64,000 bases of DNA from Flavobacterium subsaxonicum WB 4.1-42 = DSM 21790 (lineage in GTDB: Bacteria > Bacteroidota > Bacteroidia > Flavobacteriales > Flavobacteriaceae): contig NZ_KE383912.1 of NCBI RefSeq assembly GCF_000422725.1, positions 68,611-132,610 on the forward strand, in the 5' to 3' direction. Made by a program: the position numbers and the translations under genes. Shown one piece after another: positions 57,409 through 64,000 of the stretch (the stretch's first letter is position 1; every line of letters starts with the position of its first letter). The notes under the pieces were generated by a model, which was given only the letters and a program-made list of their open reading frames with translations, had not been told where the DNA came from and made no database searches.

Positions 57409-58614
57409 CTATAAAGGCAAAACAATAATAAAGCTGGCACCGTTGCCGTTGCTGCTTTTTGCTGTTATTAAGCCGTTGTGTTTTTCTACTATTTTACTGG
57501 CTATGGCAAGCCCAATACCCGTGCCCTCGTAACTATTACGGTCGTTAAGGCTTTGGAATATCTTAAATATCTTATCCAGGTAGACTTCGTTAAAGCCAAT
57601 ACCGTTGTCTTTTACCGTTATCCGGCAGTAATTACCTGTGGCAGATGGTACTGCATCAAAATCTTTACTATCTATAACCTCAGATGTTATTTCTATAAGT
57701 GGGCTAACATCGGGCTTAACAAATTTAAGCGAGTTACCCACAAGGTTCTGGAACAGCTGCCTTAACTGGCTGGGCACCCCGGTTACCAGCGGCAAATTGC
57801 CCTGCTGTATAATGGCATGCTTTTGTTCTATAAGATAATCAAAATCAGTTAAAACCTCTTTAAGGATTTCATTAAGGTCGGTCTTTTCAGGGATTACGGT
57901 AGACGACAGGCGCGAATATTCCAGCAGGTCTGATATAAGCCTCGACATACGTTGTGATGCACGAATGGTTCGGTTTACATAGTCATCTGCCTTTTCATCC
58001 TTCATCAGGTAGCGCTCGTGGATGATCTTTATAAAAGTCTCGATCTTGCGCAAAGGCTCTTTTAAATCGTGCGATACCACCCACGAAAATTGTTGCAATT
58101 CGTGGTTGCGCAGCTCCAGCTCTTCGTTCTTTGCACTCAGTTCCCTGGTGCGCTCTTCTACCTTAATTTCAAGGTTTTCCTGGGCTTCTTTCCTAATCTC
58201 TATCTCTTTAGATAAGAGGTCGCGGATGTTTTTAAGCTCGTTTTTTTGTTCGGATAGCTTAAGAAAAGTTTTTACCTTTAAGATGAGCAAATCAGGGTCT
58301 ACCGGCTTGGTAATGTAGTCTACCCCACCCGATTCGTATCCTTTAGAGATAAATTTTTTCTCTTTATTTACCGCCGATAAAAATATAACCGGAATATCTT
58401 TTGTCCTGTTGCTGCCTGCAAGGGTTTCTACCACCTCAAAACCATCCATACCGGGCATTTGCACGTCCATTATAATAAGGGAGTAGTTGGTTTTAAGGAT
58501 TTTCCTAAGCGCTTCTTCGCCGGATTCTGCCGAATCTACCTGCAGGTTATGGAGTTCCAGTATTTTTTGTAAGGCCAGGATGTTTGCCCGTATATCATCA
58601 ACAATTAAAATCAT
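57409..58614 (-). CDS. Receiver-histidine kinase hybrid protein
   Basis: Cytosolic 401-residue protein with an N-terminal receiver (D50 in IIMDVQMPGMDG), a coiled coil (about 125-175), HisKA with H182 (VVSHDLKEPLRK) and HATPase with NLVGNSLKF, DNGIGF and GTGIGLAI. No membrane segment. First gene of the signalling operon, 9 bp before the large hybrid kinase; it probably takes phosphate from or gives it to the partners in the operon. Confidence 0.93.
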   Translation of the reverse strand: MILIVDDIRANILALQKILELHNLQVDSAESGEEALRKILKTNYSLIIMDVQMPGMDGFEVVETLAGSNRTKDIPVIFLSAVNKEKKFISKGYESGGVDYITKPVDPDLLILKVKTFLKLSEQKNELKNIRDLLSKEIEIRKEAQENLEIKVEERTRELSAKNEELELRNHELQQFSWVVSHDLKEPLRKIETFIKIIHERYLMKDEKADDYVNRTIRASQRMSRLISDLLEYSRLSSTVIPEKTDLNEILKEVLTDFDYLIEQKHAIIQQGNLPLVTGVPSQLRQLFQNLVGNSLKFVKPDVSPLIEITSEVIDSKDFDAVPSATGNYCRITVKDNGIGFNEVYLDKIFKIFQSLNDRNSYEGTGIGLAIASKIVEKHNGLITAKSSNGNGASFIIVLPL

Positions 58615-58949
58615 AATGTATAGGCATATTGTTTTTTAGAAACCGAAACGTTTTTTATACTGCTGTTTAATTTTTGGTGCGCATTGTTAGTAATGCGGTA
58701 AATTAAATGTGATATAACAGTATATACCTCATAATGAACTCCTTTTAAAAGCAGCTTATTGTAAGGGTTTTCAGGTTTAAAAAGTGGTGTGTTTATTTTT
58801 TGGCTCACGTACCAAAAGTATAAAAACAAGTGTTAAAGAAGTGTTAAGCAAGCCTATACTATTTAACTAAAATTTAATTATATACGCAAATTTTGCTCTG
58901 TATTTCCTACAACTTAGGTGTTACATAATATTACATATTTTGTTATAAC
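58615..58949. other. 335-bp gap, promoter region of the signalling operon
   Basis: No gene. It is the upstream region of the receiver-kinase gene and the downstream region of the antiporter. A 72-codon frame (58611-58829, minus) overlaps the kinase start by 4 bp but its composition and the promoter inside it argue against coding. No terminator with a T-run was found after the antiporter. Confidence 0.6.
58813..58820 (-). promoter_or_regulatory. Possible -7 element of the signalling operon
   Basis: TACTTTTG on the minus strand matches TAnnTTTG, about 200 bp upstream of the receiver-kinase start. No clear -33 element is visible. Confidence 0.35.
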
Positions 58950-60548
58950 TTATCCTTCATACATATCCATGTTAAGGCGGGTTTCCTCTAAATCCAGTTC
59001 CTTTTCTATCTTACGTAAAATTTCTTCGTTAGCACTGCCATCGCGGTGCAGCTTTTCAATCTTCTGGCGTTCAATATTAACCAGGTCTATTTGCAGTTGT
59101 GTGTACTCATTAAATATATTAAGGGCAAGGGTTTCGCCTTTGCCAAAGTAATTAGCAGGCAGGTCGGTTTTTTGAAGCCTATTGTACTTAACCTCATACT
59201 TACTTTTAATATTACGCAGCAAATCGTCTTGCAGGAGCGATAAATTTTCCTCTATATGTGCTATAGTTTGCGATACTACCTGGTTACGAACCTCATATTC
59301 TTCGGCAAAAATAGAGTACGGCTCTATTTCAAGTACCTTAATTATCCACGGAAGCGTTAGCCCCAAGAGCACCAGTGTTGAGAGTATAACACAAAATACA
59401 AGGTAAATAATAAGGTTACGGTGCGGAAAAGCCGCCCCACCGGGTAGCGTTAACGGCAGGGCCAATGCCGCCGCCATAGACACCACGCCACGCATACCGG
59501 CCCAGCCAAATACAACGAGGTTGCGAGGATTAAAGGCTTCGGTAGTCCTTATCTTTTTGCTGAAAAATCGGGGTAGCATAGTTGCCGGCACCACCCATAA
59601 AAAGCGCACCACTATTACAACAAGGCTTACAGCAAGACCCCATATTAGTAAAGAAGATGTAGAATAATCGCCAATGCCATCCATTATCTGGCGTAGCTGC
59701 AGGCCTATTAAAATAAAAATAAGGCCATTAAGTATATATACCACAACCTCCCAAACGGTAGAGCTCATAACACGGCTTTGGTGCGTAAATATTTGCCCTG
59801 ACCTGAACGACAGGTACAAACCTGTTGTTACCACAGCAAGCACCCCTGAAAAATGAAAATGCTCTGCCAGTAAATAAGCCGCAAACGGGGTTAGGAAAGT
59901 AAAAGTAGTTTCTACAATCGGGTCGCATACAAATTTTTTGTGCACTATGTACATAAAGTACCCTAAAGCTAAGCCAATAGCCACCCCTGCCGATGCTACC
60001 AGCAAAAAATTAAGCCCGGCTTCCCAAAGCACAAAATTACCTGCTGTAATGGCTGCAAGTGCGTATTTGTAAGCTACAAGTCCGCTGGCATCGTTAACAA
60101 GGCTCTCGCCCTCTAAAATGCTTATAAGGCGGGGCTGCAGCCCAAGGCCTTTAGTTATAGTGGTTGCCGCAACAGCATCGGGCGGAGACACAATAGCGCC
60201 TACTAAAAATGACAGTGGCCAGCTAATATCTATTAAATAATGTGCCACTAATGCCACTGCAACAGTTGTAAAAATTACTAACCCGATGGCAGCAAGGCTT
60301 ATCGGACGGATGGACCCTTTAAAATCGTGCCAGCTGGTATTCCACGCGGCAAAGTACAGCAACGGCGGCAGGAATATTACAAAAACCACATCTGGGTTAA
60401 GGGCTATAACCGGCAGGCCCGGTATTACACTTATCACTACCCCGCAAAGCACTAATACTATAGGAAACGGAAAGTTATATTTGCTGCTTATGAGGCCCAG
60501 AAAGGCTACCCCAAACAACATCATGATTATTATAGTAATGTTTTCCAT
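58950..60548 (-). CDS. CPA1-family Na+/H+ antiporter
   Basis: Inner-membrane cation/proton exchanger of 532 residues with about 12 helices and a C-terminal cytosolic tail (about 405-532, coiled-coil-rich). The ion-binding region is visible in GAIVSPPDAVAATTI and EGESLVNDASGLV, and in VFGWAGMRGVVSMAAALALPL. The tail fits a NhaP-type regulatory domain. It stands alone on the minus strand. Sodium, proton or potassium selectivity is not readable from sequence. Confidence 0.94.
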   Translation of the reverse strand: MENITIIIMMLFGVAFLGLISSKYNFPFPIVLVLCGVVISVIPGLPVIALNPDVVFVIFLPPLLYFAAWNTSWHDFKGSIRPISLAAIGLVIFTTVAVALVAHYLIDISWPLSFLVGAIVSPPDAVAATTITKGLGLQPRLISILEGESLVNDASGLVAYKYALAAITAGNFVLWEAGLNFLLVASAGVAIGLALGYFMYIVHKKFVCDPIVETTFTFLTPFAAYLLAEHFHFSGVLAVVTTGLYLSFRSGQIFTHQSRVMSSTVWEVVVYILNGLIFILIGLQLRQIMDGIGDYSTSSLLIWGLAVSLVVIVVRFLWVVPATMLPRFFSKKIRTTEAFNPRNLVVFGWAGMRGVVSMAAALALPLTLPGGAAFPHRNLIIYLVFCVILSTLVLLGLTLPWIIKVLEIEPYSIFAEEYEVRNQVVSQTIAHIEENLSLLQDDLLRNIKSKYEVKYNRLQKTDLPANYFGKGETLALNIFNEYTQLQIDLVNIERQKIEKLHRDGSANEEILRKIEKELDLEETRLNMDMYEG

Positions 60549-60746
60549 ATATAAAATATACCGGTAGGTATTAAAAAAATTAATCGGTTTGCAACTGTTG
60601 TAAATATAAATATTACGGTAATAAAATCCTTTGAAAATAAGAATTTACAAAAAAAGATATTTTTTTAATTTTTTTTAAAACCATCTAAATAAACCTTACG
60701 TATATATAATTGAAAATTACTAATGCATTGCCCCCAAACAAAAAAA

Positions 60747-60785
60747 AAGCCATTCAAATTAAAGTAAGGTGTGGTTTAATGGCTT
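60747..60785 (-). terminator. Minus-strand terminator-like hairpin
   Basis: Arms AAGCCATT/AATGGCTT with a long 23-nt loop; on the minus strand the stem is followed by a run of T. No minus-strand gene is known upstream, so it is either a partner of an unseen transcript or part of the alternative structure. Confidence 0.4.
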
Positions 60786-60815
60786 CCCTTTTCCCTCACC
60801 GGAAAAGGGTTTTTT
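60786..60815 (+). terminator. Plus-strand intrinsic terminator (orphan)
   Basis: Nine perfect pairs CCCTTTTCC/GGAAAAGGG, loop CTCACC, followed by six T. No plus-strand protein gene lies upstream, since 58950-60548 is on the other strand. Confidence 0.75.
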
Positions 60816-60838
60816 ACTAAAAAATTACTGGTTCGCTA

Positions 60839-60877
60839 ATCCTCGCTGTAGTTTACTATACAGCGGGGATTTTTTTT
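60839..60877 (+). terminator. Second plus-strand terminator (orphan)
   Basis: ATCCTCGCTGTA pairs with TACAGCGGGGAT over 12 bp with one T-G pair, loop of 8 nt, followed by eight T counting the last base of the stem. It stands 23 bp after the first plus-strand terminator and 384 bp before the next gene. Confidence 0.75.
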
Positions 60878-61261
60878 ATTAATACGACGGCATTTCGTTA
60901 ATCTGTATTGCTTTCAACGATATTTCGTAAGCCTGAAATTTATCTGCATCCTTCAAATAAATTTCATAGAAAAATCATCAGCCAAAGCTCTAAAATTGAT
61001 TACAGGATTTAGCTACAACTCATTAAATTTCATACATTTAACATTGAAATTTCAAGAAGCCGAAAAATTTTATACGCCCTTACTACAAAACGTATACATC
61101 TTATTATAATACGGTTACAAATTTGCTTGTTATAATTATTATCAATTGTTTCAAAATCTATTGACGTAATTAAACGCACTACAATTCTTACATAAAATTG
61201 ATTACTTTTATTGATTGAAATATCCGGTTGCCTGAGAAAGTTTAACGCAAAGCATAATATT

Positions 61262-63319
61262 ATGACTAAAAAAATTACCCTCATTTTTTTATTTTGCCTT
61301 TTAAAAATTTATGCGCAAGAGCCGGTTAAAACCGTTTCGCATACATTCTATGCAATAGGCAATACCGGTGCCAATACCAATAAAAGCAGCGCATTAGAAG
61401 CTCTAACCAATACTCTTAAAATAGAAGGCAGCAACAGTACTGTACTGTTTTTAGGCAATAGTGCATCAGCTTCAGGGTTTGATGAAAATAATCCTGATGC
61501 CGTTGCCAACCTCAACCAACAAGTTAACCTGCTAAAGGGTTACACAGGCAATGTGTTTTTTATGCCGGGCCACAGCGACTGGAATAATGGACTAAAAAGC
61601 CTTAAGAAACAACAGGACTTTATTACTGCCGCACTTAAAAACGACAAGGCTTTTGAGCCCGAAGATGGCTGCCCATTAGAGAAAATAAAGATAAACAAGG
61701 ATGTTGATTTACTGCTTTTAGATTCGGAGTGGGCGTTAATGGACTGGGATAAAATACCCAACCTTAATGATAAATGCGCTATTAAAAGCAAAAACCAATT
61801 TTATACCGAGGTTGAGAGCGAAATTGTAAAAAGCGAAGGCAAAACGGTAATTATAGCCCTATACCACCCTATTGCCACGTATGGCAAATACGGCAGTAGC
61901 TATGCGTTTGGCATCAGCCCCCAGCAAATAACCAACAAATACTACAAAGAATTAAGCGACAGGCTCTTTACTATGGCACTCCGTTTTAAAAATGTGGTGT
62001 TTGTATCGGGTCACGAAAATAACCTGCAATATATTTTAGACAGGGATGTGCCGATAATTATTAGCGGATCGGGTAAAGAAACCAACAGCGTTAAAATGAG
62101 CCCTAACAGTAAATTTAGCGCTGCCGAAAATGGCTTTTCTAAACTAACAGCTTATAGTGACGGATCGCTGTCTGTAAGTTTTTACGGGGCGTCTAACAAC
62201 TATGGAGCACCCTTATTTGAAAGTCAGGTTATTGCACCTGATGAAAAACCAAACCTGCCGGAATATAACGAATACCAATCGCCACAATATGTAGAAAAAT
62301 CTATTTACAGTAAAGACGAACTGGAGCATTCGGCTGTATTCGAAGCCCTGTGGGGTAGCCATTACCGCAAAGATTACCTTGCTCCCATCAAACTTAAAAC
62401 CGCCCTGCTGGATACGCTTTACGGCGGTCTTACTCCTGTGCGTAAAGGTGGCGGGCACCAAACCAATTCGCTTAGGTTAAAAGATAAATCAGGGTCTGAA
62501 TATACCATGCGTAACACCAAAAAGAGTGCCTTGCGCTTTATACAATACTTTTTATTTAAAACCCAATACCTGAGCCCTGATGTTGCCGACACCTATTTTA
62601 TAAAACTGCTACAGGATTATTGGACTACCGCCAACCCCTATGCCGCCCTAACCATTGCCGATATTAGCGATGCACTGGAAATTTACCATGCCAACCCGCA
62701 GTTATATTACATTCCTAAACAAAAAGCACTGGGCATTTATAACGATGATTATGGCGACCAGGTTTATTTTATAGAAGAGCAGGCTAACGATGGCCAGGGC
62801 AATAAAGCCGGTTTTGGTTATCATAACAAAATTATAGGTACCGATGACCTTTTAGAAAAACTGCGCCGAAAAGATAAGATTACTGTTAACGAGTCGCTTT
62901 ACATAAGGTCAAGGCTATTAGACAACATTCTTGGTGATTTTGACCGCCATGCCGACCAATGGCGCTGGACCGAAGACACTAAAGACGACGGCACGCTGTT
63001 ATATACCCCCATACCCCGCGACCGCGACCAGGCTTTTTCTAACTTCGATGGGTTTATACTTGGTGCTGTTACCACCCTTAGCCCCCCGCTACGCTTTATG
63101 CAGCAATATAAAGACAGGTATAAATGGATACGCTGGTTTAACGATGCCGGAGACGATGTAGACAGAGCCGTACTTAAAAACGATACCGAGGCCGACTGGG
63201 CAAGGGAAGCCGCTTATATTAAGGAACACCTTACCGAAGAGGTGATTAACAAAGCGTTTTCTAAATTTCCGGAAGGGGTTGATGAAGACAAGAAGGCACA
63301 GATTAAAAAAGCAGTTTAG
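61262..63319 (+). CDS. Metallophosphoesterase/outer-membrane protein, 5' part
   Basis: The ATG at 61262 begins a signal peptide (MTKKITLIFLFCLLKIYAQ) and the frame runs 685 codons to TAG at 63317-63319. The N-terminal third is a calcineurin-like phosphoesterase-type domain (FYAIGNTGAN, VLFLGNSAS, FFMPGHSDWN, VIIALYHPIA, FVSGHENNLQY); the canonical DxH at the start appears altered to GNTG, so catalytic activity is uncertain. The middle (about 375-680) is a long unknown region. Homologues continue into an outer-membrane barrel-type C-terminus, which here is found in the -1 frame after a run of six A at 63305-63310. This part is therefore probably truncated by a frameshift. Confidence 0.8.
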   Translation: MTKKITLIFLFCLLKIYAQEPVKTVSHTFYAIGNTGANTNKSSALEALTNTLKIEGSNSTVLFLGNSASASGFDENNPDAVANLNQQVNLLKGYTGNVFFMPGHSDWNNGLKSLKKQQDFITAALKNDKAFEPEDGCPLEKIKINKDVDLLLLDSEWALMDWDKIPNLNDKCAIKSKNQFYTEVESEIVKSEGKTVIIALYHPIATYGKYGSSYAFGISPQQITNKYYKELSDRLFTMALRFKNVVFVSGHENNLQYILDRDVPIIISGSGKETNSVKMSPNSKFSAAENGFSKLTAYSDGSLSVSFYGASNNYGAPLFESQVIAPDEKPNLPEYNEYQSPQYVEKSIYSKDELEHSAVFEALWGSHYRKDYLAPIKLKTALLDTLYGGLTPVRKGGGHQTNSLRLKDKSGSEYTMRNTKKSALRFIQYFLFKTQYLSPDVADTYFIKLLQDYWTTANPYAALTIADISDALEIYHANPQLYYIPKQKALGIYNDDYGDQVYFIEEQANDGQGNKAGFGYHNKIIGTDDLLEKLRRKDKITVNESLYIRSRLLDNILGDFDRHADQWRWTEDTKDDGTLLYTPIPRDRDQAFSNFDGFILGAVTTLSPPLRFMQQYKDRYKWIRWFNDAGDDVDRAVLKNDTEADWAREAAYIKEHLTEEVINKAFSKFPEGVDEDKKAQIKKAV

Positions 63320-64000
63320 GCCGTATTGATAAGGTAGAGGCGCTTTCGCACGACTTATATAAGTATTTAAAATCGTTTGTAATGATTACCGGTACCGATA
63401 AAGACGACTGGTTTATTATTACCCGCATGCCCAACGGCATTACCAATATTAAGGGCTATCGTATAAAAGACGGTGCCAAAGGCCCTGTATTTTGGGATGT
63501 AGATTATGATAGCAAAATTACCAAAGAGTTGTGGCTTTACGGATTGGATGATAAAGATATTTTTGAGGTACAGGGCGATGGGGATCACCCGGTTTGCATT
63601 AAAATTATTGGCGGCAAAAACAACGACACCTACCGTTTAGAAAACAGGAAAGGTATTAAGGTGTACGACCAGAAGACTATGCCTAATACTTTTGAAACGC
63701 CTGCACACAAAACCCTTACCGATGATTACGAACTTAATACGTACAATTTTATGAAGGGCCGCAGAGACCTGAAACAAATTATACCTATGCTGGGCTATAA
63801 CCCGGATGATGGCCTTGCGGTGGGTGCTGCCTTTTCGTACACTAAGAATGATTTGCGTCGAAACCCTTTTACTGCCCAGCACGACATAAAGGCACTGTAC
63901 TATACGGCTACAAGTGGTTTAAACATTAGCTATGCAGGCGAATTTGCCCATATAATCAACCATTTAAATTTGGGTATTGCTGCGGGTTATACCTCTCCGT
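63310..64000 (+). pseudogene. Continuation of the same protein in the -1 frame
   Basis: Reading from 63310 (AGC AGT TTA GGC CGT) the frame is open to the window edge, 230 codons. It gives VMITGTDKDDWFIITRMPNG, KGPVFWDVDY, ELWLYGLDDKD, CIKIIGGKNNDTY and LGYNPDDGLAVGAAFSYTKN, which fit the linker and beta-barrel part of this kind of protein. There is no separate start with a signal peptide, so it is the rest of the gene at 61262. Labelled pseudogene because of the frameshift; it may instead be an assembly error or slippage. Confidence 0.7.

Larger units (their letters stand above)
60549..61261. other. 713-bp intergenic region with orphan terminators
   Basis: Divergent gap between the antiporter and the phosphoesterase gene with no protein gene. 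It holds three terminator-like hairpins in 130 bp (listed separately). Short complementary pieces, AAACCA (60678-60683) with TGGTTT (60772-60777) and ACCTTAC (60693-60699) with GTAAGGT (60764-60770), could pair to form an alternative structure. Together these suggest a small RNA or a regulated leader. The remainder (60880-61261) is AT-rich with nothing recognised. Confidence 0.5.

Noticed and set aside
58611..58829. 72-codon minus-strand frame just before the receiver-kinase gene
   Set aside because: Overlaps the start by 4 bp, has no family resemblance, and a -7 promoter element lies inside it.
60781..60820. 13-codon frame starting ATG GCT TCC within the first plus-strand terminator
   Set aside because: No run of regulatory codons and it is inside the hairpin; probably chance.
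61030..61284. 84-codon minus-strand frame in the 60.5-61.3 kb gap
   Set aside because: AT-rich with Ile/Arg/Asn-heavy composition, overlaps the start of the phosphoesterase gene; no support.
63305..63311. Programmed -1 frameshift site of the A AAA AAG kind
   Set aside because: The zero frame reads AAA AAA GCA, so the phase does not match the classical heptamer. A lost A in a homopolymer is the simpler explanation.

Overview
The window is chromosomal DNA of a member of the Bacteroidota, most likely class Flavobacteriia. The evidence is a SusC/SusD pair with a one-protein hybrid two-component regulator, a 1933-residue secreted protein ending in a type IX secretion (type B) sorting domain, and TAnnTTTG-like -7 promoter elements. 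Base composition looks moderate (about 40-45% G+C by eye). Genus cannot be fixed from the sequence alone. I see no tRNA, rRNA, CRISPR array, phage or insertion sequence.

Layout. (1) 1-22.8 kb, all minus strand: a polysaccharide utilization locus (PUL). A hybrid two-component regulator (HTCS) lies upstream of susC-susD, then a GH30 lipoprotein, two GH2 enzymes and the start of another lipoprotein cut by the left edge. A second unit upstream of the HTCS holds GH3, a DUF1349 protein and an acyltransferase, preceded by a TPR/HTH membrane regulator (DUF6377 type). (2) 23.1-28.1 kb: housekeeping and stress genes (two SDR oxidoreductases, an NmrA-like protein, two AraC regulators, 3-methyladenine DNA glycosylase I). 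(3) 28.4-35.3 kb: an AraC regulator divergent from a six-gene operon for sugar uptake and oxidative, non-phosphorylating L-fucose-type catabolism (FucP, UxaA-family dehydratase, SDR, FAH-family hydrolase, mutarotase, SDR). (4) 35.3-38.9 kb: an uncharacterised 607-residue protein and a second TPR/HTH membrane regulator. (5) 39.1-44.9 kb: the giant adhesin-like secreted protein. (6) 45.0-52.1 kb: a complete hisGDC(B)HAF(IE) operon, preceded by a leader peptide with four consecutive His codons and an intrinsic terminator, which is a textbook attenuator layout. (7) 52.1-58.6 kb, minus strand: a signalling operon (REC-kinase, large hybrid kinase with three receiver domains, lone receiver, CheR, CheB). 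(8) 58.9-64 kb: a CPA1 Na+/H+ antiporter, a 713-bp intergenic region with three terminator-like hairpins and no protein gene, and a metallophosphoesterase/outer-membrane protein interrupted by a -1 frameshift at a run of six A.

How the parts fit. The PUL enzymes (GH30 of the 1,6-galactanase-like type, two GH2, GH3) suggest a beta-linked, probably galactose-containing glycan. The nearby fucose operon could take the deoxysugar released from such a glycan, but no fucosidase is visible, so this link is a hypothesis. Most notable for follow-up: the his attenuator, the fucose pathway variant with a UxaA-family dehydratase and no visible lactonase, an SDR lacking the catalytic Lys, the cysteine-bearing 607-residue unknown, and the orphan terminators at 60.7-60.9 kb.
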